This document shows positions 11,265-20,519 of a stretch of 64,000 nt of DNA, in pieces (positions within the stretch are counted from its first letter, which is position 1; each line of letters opens with the position of its first letter). The DNA is taken from positions 1 to 64,000 of the forward strand of contig CAIWFH010000023.1 of NCBI GenBank assembly GCA_903911925.1, written 5' to 3'. A program made the translations under genes and the position numbers. This DNA is from an uncultured Acidobacteriaceae bacterium (GTDB lineage: Bacteria > Acidobacteriota > Terriglobia > Terriglobales > Acidobacteriaceae). A model generated the notes under the pieces. It saw nothing but the letters and a program-made list of their open reading frames with translations. It searched no databases and was not told where the DNA came from.

Positions 11265-12479
11265 CTACGTCTTCAAACCCGCAAGGTTCACTTCCAACTT
11301 TTTGTTTTCAGCCAGAATCTGCTCCATCGTCAGCCGTGTGCCGCGCGCGGCAGCTTCCCGGCCGAGAATGCACGTCAATGCGGAGTCCACCGCGCGGGGA
11401 ACGGTGTCGTTGGCGAAATGTCCTTCCGTCACGTTGCGATAAAACGTGTCGATGTTCCGCGCCGCCCCAGTTTCGTACAGGTTCTCCACGTTCGCGCGAA
11501 AGGCGTCCTCGTCGCTGCGGAACTCCGCCTTGCGCCAGTATTCCAGCGTGCCAAATCCCTTTTGACCGTGAATCGTGCAGCTCAGCGCGGAGGGCTCCTG
11601 GTTCGCCAGCGCCTGGCCAAAATGGTTATGCACCAGACCGTCGCCATATTCATAGATCACCGAGCACACGTCATGGGAATCGCCATGCGGATCGGGCCGG
11701 ACGATCTGCGAGGCGCCCACGGCAGCCACCGGACGCTGGCCTAACACCCACAGCGCCGCGTCAATCGAATGAATGTCAAAATTGCCGTTGAAGTCGCAGC
11801 CGAGTGCGATGTCGTTTACCCAGGTCAATCCTTGCAGCCGGTTTTCAATCGTCTTCTCAAACGGCGGATCGGGGAAGCCGTTGCATATCCCAATGGTAGA
11901 CACTTGGGAAATCTTGCCCAGCCCGCCGGCAAGAATCCGCTTGCGCACCTCGATGTTCCCCGGGTCCGTGGACATTTGGTAATCCACGAGGAAACATCGC
12001 TGCTTGCCGGTCGCAGTTTTAGCCGCCTGTTGAATGGCCAGGCAACCCGGCACATCGGCGGCAATCGGCTTGGCCATGTAAACATGCAGGCCGGCATCCA
12101 CAGCCGCCTGCGCGTGCTGCGCAAAAAAATAGGGCGGCACCTCCAGTGCCACCGCCTCCACACCGCTCTCGATCAACCGCTTGTACCCTGAAAGCGTGCT
12201 GAATCGGCGTGAAACCTCCACGCCCAGCTCATTCCCCCACTTGTCGGCGTTGGCTTGAAAATAATCCGCCACAGCATGAAACTCGTAACCGCCGTGCTTC
12301 TGAAACAGACCGGCGATCCAACTGCCCCGCCCGCCGCAACCCACCAAACCCAGTTTGATCTTCCGCGTGCGCGCCGACGCCGTATCGGCCGCCTTCAGTG
12401 GTTGCAACCCTAGAGCGGAAGCCCCTGCAGCCAGCGACGAGGTCTTCAAGAAAGTACGACGATTCAGCCAGTTGTTCAT
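11265..12479 (-). CDS. Gfo/Idh/MocA family oxidoreductase with Tat signal
   Basis: N-terminal NRRTFLKTSSLAAGASALGLQ Tat-like signal; Rossmann motif KLGLVGCGGRGSW; EVPPYFFAQHAQAAVDAGLHVYMAKPIAADVPGC. Confidence 0.9.
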   Translation of the reverse strand: MNNWLNRRTFLKTSSLAAGASALGLQPLKAADTASARTRKIKLGLVGCGGRGSWIAGLFQKHGGYEFHAVADYFQANADKWGNELGVEVSRRFSTLSGYKRLIESGVEAVALEVPPYFFAQHAQAAVDAGLHVYMAKPIAADVPGCLAIQQAAKTATGKQRCFLVDYQMSTDPGNIEVRKRILAGGLGKISQVSTIGICNGFPDPPFEKTIENRLQGLTWVNDIALGCDFNGNFDIHSIDAALWVLGQRPVAAVGASQIVRPDPHGDSHDVCSVIYEYGDGLVHNHFGQALANQEPSALSCTIHGQKGFGTLEYWRKAEFRSDEDAFRANVENLYETGAARNIDTFYRNVTEGHFANDTVPRAVDSALTCILGREAAARGTRLTMEQILAENKKLEVNLAGLKT

Positions 12480-12631
12480 ATTGCAATAAACATATCATGT
12501 TCGTTTGACACAGGACTTCAGAACCTGGATGGCTCAAATACACCGAATCATCCGGGGAATTCACGGTCTTGAACAGCCGAATTCCGTGGCTCACTCTTGC
12601 ACTGGCATATTATTCGGTAGACGGAGGATTC

Positions 12632-12850
12632 CTATGAAGAGACCCGCTTGGTCGGCGCTGCGTGCGTAGCGGTGGAAGGAGTGAAGATCTTCTCCAATCC
12701 ATGTTTCAGCAGAAGCGGGGCAGCCGTCAACAAGCGAAGCGCCAGCAATCCAAGGTCATGATTAGCCGGTAGAGATTTGGGAAGCAGGGTTCTCTTGAAT
12801 CTGAATCTCTCTTTCACATGCGCCCTCGGCGCTTTTGGATAGTCCCATGG
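12632..12850 (-). pseudogene. Truncated DoxX-like membrane protein remnant
   Basis: SLPANHDLGLLALRLLTAAPLLLKHGLEKIF matches the N-terminal pattern of DoxX-family proteins, then the frame ends. Confidence 0.45.
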
Positions 12851-12964
12851 TCGTTTACGACTGGCATGAAGCCTCGTCTTCGCATTGCGATTTGTCCATT
12901 TGCTCGCCGAGGCGCGCTTCACAATGAGGTGAAGCATCATCTGGTAGTTGGGTTCGACCGCTCA

Positions 12965-13010
12965 TTGATAAGATTTACCTCTCAATACTGAGAATACAAA
13001 GTATTGGACA
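12965..13010 (+). promoter_or_regulatory. Composite operator/promoter element copy 1, upstream of the esterase gene
   Basis: TTGATAAG-ATTTA-CCTCTCAA (imperfect dyad), 10 nt, ACAAAGTATTGGACA; same layout as copies at 24198-24243 and 49737-49782. Confidence 0.8.
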
Positions 13011-13150
13011 ACCGCCCACTGTGATCAGAGAATAGGTCATAACTTTTCATGTCCCTCCTGAAGTGTTGGGGAGTCTAACCTCTCTCCAACACAATTTTCT
13101 ACGTCCGGCCATCTCTCAACGCAAACCCCGTCAGATTCGAGATAATCCCG

Positions 13151-14431
13151 ATGAATATAATTCGCATCGCGCTAGGTTGCATGTTGTTCTCTCTTGCGCT
13201 GGCCGCATACGGCCAGGCCTCTCCCCAACAGGCGCCCGCGGCGTGGCATGAAGTTCCGAGTGCAACGCTTGTTTCTCCTGAGATATCTTCCGATCAAAGC
13301 GTAACATTCCGGCTCCTCGCACCGAAAGCTTCTGAAGTCTCAGTTACCGGGAACTGGAACGGAGCGCCTGTCACGGTCCCGATGGTGAGGGCCAAAGCAG
13401 GCGTGTGGTCAGTCGTGGTTGGACCGCTGAAAGCGGATCTGCATGGATACACTTTCAATGTGGACGGAGTAAGAACCATCGACCCCGGCAATGCTGACAC
13501 CATGCGCGATGGCAGCAACCTATTTAGCATGCTGTTAATTCCCGGACCGGAGTCGGCACTCTATACTCTGCAGGACGTGGCGCACGGATCGTTGTCTCAG
13601 ATCTGGTACTCTGCGCCATTTCTCGGAACAATGCGGCGGGCATACGTCTACACACCCGCCGGTTATGAAAGCAGCGCAAGTCGGTATCCGGTCCTCTACC
13701 TTTTGCACGGCGGTGGAGGTGACGAAGACGCCTGGACTACATTGGGGCGGGCAACCATGATCCTTGACAATTTGATCGCACAAGGCAAGGCCGTCCCCAT
13801 GATCGTTGTGATGCCGAATGGAAATGCGTGGGAAACCAATTCGCAAGGCTTTGCGCTCGGGGTTCACCCGCCACGCCGGGCTCCTGGAAGCCCAGGCTTT
13901 ACAAGTGAAATACTGCGTTTTCCGCAGAGCATGACAAAGGACCTGGTCCCGTTTATCGACAAGATGTACCGCACCAAAGCGGAGCGAGACAATCGTGCGA
14001 TTGCCGGCCTCTCGATGGGCGGCGCCCAAGCCCTCTACACGGCATTCAACAATCTTGATGAATTCGCCTGGGTAGCAGGCTTCAGCGGAGGCTATCCATT
14101 GTTGCCAGCAGTTGGCGTTGCAATTCCGCCTCCAGCCAATGCTGCTCAACTGCGAGGACCCGATATCACGCGGACCATCGATACGGATAAGTTCGAACAG
14201 CTGTGTCCCAATCTCGACTCCAGCGTGAACTCAAGACTGCGGCTCTTCTACCTTGCCATTGGAACTGACGATGGGTTGACCACGGCGCACGCAGCTCTCA
14301 CAAAAATGTTGAAGCAGAAGGGCGTGAACTACAAAGAGATGACCCGATCGGGATATGCGCATGAGTGGCGCTTCTGGCGGATCAGCTTGGCGGATCTACT
14401 GCCAAGACTCTTTCAATCCGACTCGAAGTAG
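13151..14431 (+). CDS. Secreted esterase, CBM48-like N-terminus plus esterase D/Fes-type (CE1-like) domain
   Basis: Signal peptide; VTFRLLAPKASEVSVTGNWN (E-set/CBM48-like); YPVLYLLHGGGGDEDAWT and AIAGLSMGGAQAL nucleophile motif. Confidence 0.88.
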   Translation: MNIIRIALGCMLFSLALAAYGQASPQQAPAAWHEVPSATLVSPEISSDQSVTFRLLAPKASEVSVTGNWNGAPVTVPMVRAKAGVWSVVVGPLKADLHGYTFNVDGVRTIDPGNADTMRDGSNLFSMLLIPGPESALYTLQDVAHGSLSQIWYSAPFLGTMRRAYVYTPAGYESSASRYPVLYLLHGGGGDEDAWTTLGRATMILDNLIAQGKAVPMIVVMPNGNAWETNSQGFALGVHPPRRAPGSPGFTSEILRFPQSMTKDLVPFIDKMYRTKAERDNRAIAGLSMGGAQALYTAFNNLDEFAWVAGFSGGYPLLPAVGVAIPPPANAAQLRGPDITRTIDTDKFEQLCPNLDSSVNSRLRLFYLAIGTDDGLTTAHAALTKMLKQKGVNYKEMTRSGYAHEWRFWRISLADLLPRLFQSDSK

Positions 14432-14601
14432 ATCGTGTCAGGCCTTGCGCATTGCCGGACTTTTCAACCACTGCGTTTAAGCAATCTCTGAGCGCAGCTT
14501 CCCTTTCCCGTTTGTTGTTTACAAAACGCACTGATGGCGTGAAATGAGAATCGGCCGCTATCCCTGGCCTCGGCGGCCTACAAGCCGGTTCTTAATGCAG
14601 G

Positions 14602-15183
14602 CTATTTGAGTGGCTGCTCACCCCACCGGCAGAAGCCGTGCATGGGAATCTCGAAGACATCCAGAATCTTGCCCACAATGTGATCCGTCATCTCTTGAAC
14701 TGTGGACGGCTTGTTGTAATAGGCAACCACAGGAGGAAGGATGACTGCGCCTGCATCGGAGGCTGTGACCAGGTTGCGCAGGTGAATGCGATTGAGTGGT
14801 GTCTCCCGCGGAACCAAAACCAATGTCCGGCGCTCTTTGAGAGTAACGTCGGCGGCACGCAGTAGCAGGTTCTCTGAAAAGCCGCTGGCTACGCCAGCGA
14901 GGGTCTTCATGCTGCAGGGAACAATCACCATTCCCGCGGTCTTGAACGTGCCGCTGGCAATGCTGGCGCCAACATCACCCAGCCTGTGTACCATCGTGGC
15001 AAGTGCTTCAACCTGCTCAATCGAGTAGCTGGTCTCTAACTGGATAGTGCGGCGAGCGCCGGAAGAGAGCAGAAGGTGGGTCTCCCACTCCGGGAACAAC
15101 TGCATCTTCTTGAGCAGTTCGATGCCCAGTATGGCGCCACTTGCGCCGCTGATGCCAACCACAAGCCGTTTCTTGTTTTCCAT
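14602..15183 (-). CDS. ubiX: UbiX-family flavin prenyltransferase
   Basis: RLVVGISGASGAILGIELLKKM; SGTFKTAGMVIVPCSMKTLAGVASGFSENLLLRAADVTLKERRTLVLVPRETPLNRIHLRNL. Confidence 0.95.
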   Translation of the reverse strand: MENKKRLVVGISGASGAILGIELLKKMQLFPEWETHLLLSSGARRTIQLETSYSIEQVEALATMVHRLGDVGASIASGTFKTAGMVIVPCSMKTLAGVASGFSENLLLRAADVTLKERRTLVLVPRETPLNRIHLRNLVTASDAGAVILPPVVAYYNKPSTVQEMTDHIVGKILDVFEIPMHGFCRWGEQPLK

Positions 15184-15232
15184 CCATGACTCCCCTGACT
15201 AGTTATCCCCCCTAAATGAAACCCGCCCGCCG

Positions 15233-16624
15233 TTACGGGATCAGGCCGAGAATCTTCCACCAGGGCACCTCGACACAGACTGTTATTACAAAAACCAGGG
15301 CAGTAAGTGGCACGCCTAATTTGAACACCTCCGCGGAACCGTACCTCCCGCCTTGCTCGCCTTCTCCCACCAGGATGGCCATGTTGTGGAACGGAAGCAG
15401 ATAGTGCTGGTTCACTGCCGTGTAGACCAGCAGCGAGGCGACAATAGGACTAATCCCCGATCCCGCTGTATATGCAATGATCGCCGGCGTCACGATTCCC
15501 ATTACCGCCAGAACGCTTCCCAGTACCATGTGAATCAACACCGCGAACAGGGTGACGAACAGCGCAAATACAAATATGTTTGTCGGCACGTGTGCGGGAA
15601 GCATCACGGCAGCAACCCACTTGTTCATGCCCGTAACCCCGCCTACCGTCCCAATGCCGAGCGCCGCCGTAAGAAAGAAAAGGGTCCCCAGGTTTACCTT
15701 GCCCCAGTCCGATGCCTTGAGCGCTCCGCCAATGCGAGGCAGCGTCATCATCAAGGCCGCGCCGATCGCGATCCAACCTGGATGAATGTGGTGCACAAAA
15801 TCCGTTGTCCAGAATCCGATTGCAACCAGTACCCAGAACATGACAGCCTTCTCGTTCCGGGTTACTGGTCCAAGGCCTTGCAAAAGCACACGAATTTCGT
15901 CCTTGTTGACGACGAAGTCTTTTGGCCCCGGGAACAGCCAGATTTGAATCAGGAAAAGCAACACGCTGGTTATAACTCCGGGAACGCCCATGTAGAGCGC
16001 CCACTTCAGCCAGCTAGCCTCCACTCCCGCAAAGTTCATAGCAACCACGTTGAGCGTACTGTCGCCGGTGAGCAGGATCATCGATGTGGGGCACGAGGCG
16101 GCAAATGCGGTGAGACCGATCTGCGCGGCAAACTTCGGCTCCAGTTTGGCCGACTTGATGATGATCGCCATCACCGCCATAATCATGAACGATCGGGGCC
16201 AGGGGTGCGGGATCATGATGCTGAGTAAAAAGCCGAGGATGTAACACGCAGCTATCATGCCCCTGTAACTATCCACATACCTGGTGGTGAAATGGTATGC
16301 GATGCGCCTGCCGAGTCCCGAGCCTTCTACGGCCGCTGCGATCAGGTACCCGCCAATGACCAGGTACATCAGCGGCGTAGTCCATAGCCTGAAGACAATC
16401 GCGGGCTCGGCCGTATGCGTCAACACCCAGGAGGCCAGGAGTATGAGAGAAGTGAACCCAGGATTGACTACGCCGAAGGCCCACCAGGCAACCGCCAGCA
16501 GGCTCAGTGCAAGACAGTGCTGCCCTTCGATGGGCAGCCCCGGTCTCGCCGGCATTGACCATACGCCCAGGCACAGAAGAACGCCCAGCACCGCGCCGAT
16601 CTCCGATTTGTACTTTGCAAACAT
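15233..16624 (-). CDS. DASS/SLC13 (CitT-type) anion symporter
   Basis: About 12 hydrophobic segments; TAFAASCPTSMILLTGDSTLNVVAMN and the C-terminal TPAIIAYTAGSGISPIVASLLVYTAVNQHYLLPFHNMAILVGEG resemble DASS Na/ligand motifs. Confidence 0.87.
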   Translation of the reverse strand: MFAKYKSEIGAVLGVLLCLGVWSMPARPGLPIEGQHCLALSLLAVAWWAFGVVNPGFTSLILLASWVLTHTAEPAIVFRLWTTPLMYLVIGGYLIAAAVEGSGLGRRIAYHFTTRYVDSYRGMIAACYILGFLLSIMIPHPWPRSFMIMAVMAIIIKSAKLEPKFAAQIGLTAFAASCPTSMILLTGDSTLNVVAMNFAGVEASWLKWALYMGVPGVITSVLLFLIQIWLFPGPKDFVVNKDEIRVLLQGLGPVTRNEKAVMFWVLVAIGFWTTDFVHHIHPGWIAIGAALMMTLPRIGGALKASDWGKVNLGTLFFLTAALGIGTVGGVTGMNKWVAAVMLPAHVPTNIFVFALFVTLFAVLIHMVLGSVLAVMGIVTPAIIAYTAGSGISPIVASLLVYTAVNQHYLLPFHNMAILVGEGEQGGRYGSAEVFKLGVPLTALVFVITVCVEVPWWKILGLIP

Positions 16625-16670
16625 TTGAGACCGGTTACCTGCTTTTTCTCATCATGTGGTCGCAATCAGT

Positions 16671-18188
16671 CTACAGTTCCAAGGGCCCCTTCGACGGCTC
16701 CAGGAAGGGCGTAGGATCAACGTCAAGGAACTTCGCCCGAACAAAGTGATCCTTTACCGACCATGGCACCGTGCAGTCAAAGATTGTTTTGCAGGTGGTG
16801 CCGTGCTGGTTGATGGATCGGCTGAAGTTCGCATCTTGCGATGGATCGAGCACATGGCCGATCACCCCGGGGATGAAGATGGTGCTCATGTCTCCCTGGT
16901 AGCGAGTGGTCATTGCCCAAAGCACCTCGTTGGTATCGAAGATGTCTACATCTTCGTCGACGAGGATTACGTGTTTGAGTTCGGAGTAAACGCTGAGCGC
17001 GATAAGCGCCGCCTGGCGCTGGCGGCCTTCATCGGAAGGGATGGACTTTTTGAATTGCAGGACGGCAAGAAACTTACCGCCTCCGGCAGTGTGTGCGTAT
17101 ACGTTCTGGAGGCGCCCCGGCATGGCTTTGTTGACCATGTGAAGGATGCTGGCCTCGGTTGGGATACCGGCGAGGTTCACATGTTCTTCGCCCGGCCCAA
17201 CGAGAGTCTGCAGGATTGGGTTCTTGCGAGTCGTAATGGCCTTGATCTTGATCAGCGCGAGCGAGGGGTTAGCATACCCGTTGTATCCGGGAAACTCCGG
17301 CATGGCGTGACCGGTATTCGAGTTCTGGTCTTCGCGAACGCGAATATCCGGCATGATCTCGCCCTCGAGCACCACCTCGGCGCTGGCGATTGCGTACTGA
17401 TCGACCGACTCGCACTTAGCCAACTCAACGGCATGGCCGCGCAGGCCGCCGGCGATGGAGAGTTCATCACAGCCCAGCGGAGTGGTTGGCGCTTCAAAGC
17501 ACGCGGCTATGTAAATTGCCGGGTCGAGACCGATATTGATGCTGACCGGCAGGGCCTTGCCCATCTTCTCGGCCTTCTGACGGAAGATATCGATATGGCG
17601 ACCGGGAGCAAAGAAAACACTGAGCGTATCTGCGCTCTGCACGCATAGCCGATGGATGGTCACATCGCTTTCGCCGGTCTCGGGGTCGGTGGCGCGCAAA
17701 AGCCCCATGGTGAAGTATGGCCCGGCGTCCAGTGGCGTGTTGGTGGGCGCAGGAATGGTTTTGAGAATGTTGATGTTGTCCTTGTACACCACTTCCTGGC
17801 ATGGTGCGGTTCGGACCTTGCTGATCACCGGCTGTATCGGGTGATCGACAGCTTCAAGCAATTTGAAGCCGAGCCTTCTGGCGGGAGTGTCAAGCAGCAA
17901 GGCGACGCGTTCACGCGAAGCCATGATGCCGGTAACCACGCGGGCGCCCGGATGTCCCTTGATGTTCTGGAACAGCATCGCCGGACCTATCTTCGTCGGC
18001 GGCTCAACCGGGCATCCCGCACCCACATGGCGGTAAACGCCTGCCAGCTCTGCGTTGGCATCAACGGGATAGTCGGTGCGAAGCAATTGTCCCGGAGTCT
18101 CTTCCAGAAGCTTTAGAGCCGATCGTAGATCGATGACTTGCTCGGTTTCAGCAGCATCCATCGTGCTTTCAACTTGCTCAGTAATCAT
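16671..18188 (-). CDS. UbiD-family (prFMN-dependent) decarboxylase, candidate gallate decarboxylase
   Basis: Start chosen at MITEQVES; NIGLDPAIYIAACFEAPTTPLGCDELSIAGGLRG, EFPGYNGYANPSLALIKIKAITTRKNPILQTLVGPGEEH, HVILVDEDVDIFDTNEVLWAMTTRYQ are UbiD motifs; adjacent to ubiX and tannase. Confidence 0.92.
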   Translation of the reverse strand: MITEQVESTMDAAETEQVIDLRSALKLLEETPGQLLRTDYPVDANAELAGVYRHVGAGCPVEPPTKIGPAMLFQNIKGHPGARVVTGIMASRERVALLLDTPARRLGFKLLEAVDHPIQPVISKVRTAPCQEVVYKDNINILKTIPAPTNTPLDAGPYFTMGLLRATDPETGESDVTIHRLCVQSADTLSVFFAPGRHIDIFRQKAEKMGKALPVSINIGLDPAIYIAACFEAPTTPLGCDELSIAGGLRGHAVELAKCESVDQYAIASAEVVLEGEIMPDIRVREDQNSNTGHAMPEFPGYNGYANPSLALIKIKAITTRKNPILQTLVGPGEEHVNLAGIPTEASILHMVNKAMPGRLQNVYAHTAGGGKFLAVLQFKKSIPSDEGRQRQAALIALSVYSELKHVILVDEDVDIFDTNEVLWAMTTRYQGDMSTIFIPGVIGHVLDPSQDANFSRSINQHGTTCKTIFDCTVPWSVKDHFVRAKFLDVDPTPFLEPSKGPLEL

Positions 18189-18361
18189 GATGATGCCCTT
18201 TGTATGAATCAATGAATGATGTGGCACATCGTTTCTCAAGTAACCTGGACTGCCTTTGCTCCTTAGAGAACCGGAGGCCCGGGCAGACACCGCAGCGGCA
18301 ACAGCGGCACTGACCTTCACAGCTGTTGCCACGCTTAAATGCGCGCTGAAGGGCGCGTCCC

Positions 18362-20260
18362 TTAAGGTGTTGGCTTGCAAGTCATCGTAGCGCCGCTCCC
18401 TGTGCACCACTGCTCGTAGTGCGGGGCGAAGAACGATGAACCAAGCCAGTTCAACAGCGTTGCTTGAGCCGGCTCAGGCTTGCCCGCTACAAAATTCTTT
18501 GCATCGTCAATGCTGCCAGTGCCAATGTACTTTGCGGTCAGTGGATACGGATAAACGGGCCGTGTACGCTCAGGCCCTCCCTTCACCGGCGGCATCATTC
18601 CCGGGGGAGGGCCTCCCGCCATGTTTGCAGGAATTCCACCCGGTCCCATCGGCGGACGATCACTCATCATTCCCGGCGGAGGTCCCATCGGTGGCCCATC
18701 TCCGCCAATCCCAGGCGGCGGAAAATGCGCACCCGGCGGTACGCCGGCAGGGGGACCATCGTGATCCATTTCGTTGCTGTGTCGCGCAATCAGTTCATTG
18801 GGGGCATCGGCGCGCTCTACCCAGGCCATGATGGCATGCATCAGGCCAAAGCTGAACGGCCCTTCTCCACCGCCGCAGTGGTAGCCACCGGGGAACAAAT
18901 ACAGCCGCGCGAATTTGTCCACGGCTGGCTTGCCCATCACTTGCTCCATCGCCGTGTAGTAAGCGATTGTGTTCAGCGGAGAGATGTGCGGATCGGCCAG
19001 TCCATGCCAGAGAATCAGCTTGCCCCCTGCAGCGGAAAACGGCGAGATATCAGGATCGGTTGCGTCATACAAGGAATGAAGCTTGGTGGTCTCCGCAAAG
19101 GTCGCGCTATCAAACTTCAGATCAGCCAGGGTATAGTTCGCCGGCGGGTTCTTGTCATAGGCAAGATACTTCAGCGTCCCGGTTGAGATCATCGAACTCA
19201 TCACGCGATCCAGGCCAGGGCGAGGAATGTAGACGCCTTCCCAGGCAAGTTCGGAACCCGGCAGCGGCCCGCTGAGGACCAACTTATTGCCCTTGCCGTC
19301 ATTCGCCCCGGCATATAGATCGCGGGCCACCTTCGCCTGTTCCGGTGTAAGGCATGTAGAGGGATCTTGTCCGGCCTTGCACTCGGTAACGGAAGGGTCT
19401 GGATGGCAGGCAAGCGGGTTGCTGATCAATCCATCCTTTAATCCGTCTGCCGCGTCGCATTGCGCAAGAATCGCCTTGTGCAGGATAGGCAGTTTATCCG
19501 AAGTCAGAATCGGTTTGCCGTCAGCGCCCGTGTTCACGCGGACATTCCAGCCGTGGTAGAAGGTGTTTTGCGTAGTGAAGTTCAGCGCCGGCGCGCCGGC
19601 GGTAATTCCGTTGAAGTCGTTGGGATAACGCTCGGCTTCCATCAGTGCTTCGCGTCCGCCATCGGAGCATCCGGCAAAGTAGGAATACTTCGGCGCCTGC
19701 CCATAAAACTTCGCAATCAGCGCCTTTGCCGCCAGCGTGGTGGAGTGCACGCCACGGTAAGCAAAGTCGATCCGCAACTGGTAGTCGTTTTCGCCGAACT
19801 TGCCATCCATTCCGCCGGAGTGGCCCATGTCAGTGGATGCCAAAACCAGCTCGCCATTGGTGGCGGGCAAGCATCCTTCTTCATCGCCAAGCCGGATATT
19901 CAGATTGCCGCAAAGTCCGCCGCAGCCTGTCTGAACAAAACGCTGTGTCCACCCGGCCAAGGGCAGGCGAACTTCAAACTTGATGGCCGGCTCAACGTAA
20001 CCCATCACGTCGCAAAAGGGTGCGGGCTTTCCGTCCGCTACTGCAACGGCAGAGGTAATGTGAGTCGGCGCGCCCACAACAAGGCTGATGTCAGCCGTAG
20101 CCATCCTGCCGCAGTCTGCCACAGGAGATACGGCTGCCAGGATCGCCGGCCCCGAAGATGATTCCGAGAGCGTTTGCGCCTGAGAAGTGGATGCCGTAAC
20201 TGCGCCGGTCAACAGCACTGCAGTACAAATTGCGAGAGTGAATTTTGAACCTATAGTCAT
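18362..20260 (-). CDS. Tannase/feruloyl esterase family protein
   Basis: FVQTGCGGLCGN, YSYFAGCSDGGREALMEAERYPNDFNGITAGAPALN, ILWHGLADPHISPLNTIAYY, FLFPGGYHCGGGEGP motifs of the fungal-type tannase family (PF07519). Confidence 0.94.
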   Translation of the reverse strand: MTIGSKFTLAICTAVLLTGAVTASTSQAQTLSESSSGPAILAAVSPVADCGRMATADISLVVGAPTHITSAVAVADGKPAPFCDVMGYVEPAIKFEVRLPLAGWTQRFVQTGCGGLCGNLNIRLGDEEGCLPATNGELVLASTDMGHSGGMDGKFGENDYQLRIDFAYRGVHSTTLAAKALIAKFYGQAPKYSYFAGCSDGGREALMEAERYPNDFNGITAGAPALNFTTQNTFYHGWNVRVNTGADGKPILTSDKLPILHKAILAQCDAADGLKDGLISNPLACHPDPSVTECKAGQDPSTCLTPEQAKVARDLYAGANDGKGNKLVLSGPLPGSELAWEGVYIPRPGLDRVMSSMISTGTLKYLAYDKNPPANYTLADLKFDSATFAETTKLHSLYDATDPDISPFSAAGGKLILWHGLADPHISPLNTIAYYTAMEQVMGKPAVDKFARLYLFPGGYHCGGGEGPFSFGLMHAIMAWVERADAPNELIARHSNEMDHDGPPAGVPPGAHFPPPGIGGDGPPMGPPPGMMSDRPPMGPGGIPANMAGGPPPGMMPPVKGGPERTRPVYPYPLTAKYIGTGSIDDAKNFVAGKPEPAQATLLNWLGSSFFAPHYEQWCTGSGATMTCKPTP

Positions 20261-20474
20261 GGGGTCAGCTCCTTACTTGGTAAGACAAAGGGCGCAGAAA
20301 AGACGAAGCGAACTGCGGATATTTTTATATCCGCGGGCAAATGTTAGGTCCAGAGTAATGCAGGAAGATGAACTAATCCTTAAGATCTGAGCCCCGGCTG
20401 CGCACTTTCTTCTCATAGATTGAGACGCCGGTCTCGTGGCTCTATCTCGCGAAAAGGTTCATCCTTAGCGAATT

Positions 20475-20511
20475 GCGCCGGGTGCGCGTTTTTGGCACGC
20501 ACCCGTGGCGC
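20475..20511. terminator. GC-rich hairpin downstream of TonB receptor gene
   Basis: GCGCC-GGGTGCG ... CGCACCC-gt-GGCGC inverted repeat directly after the receptor stop; no clear T-tract. Confidence 0.4.
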
Positions 20512-20519
20512 AGTTGTTG

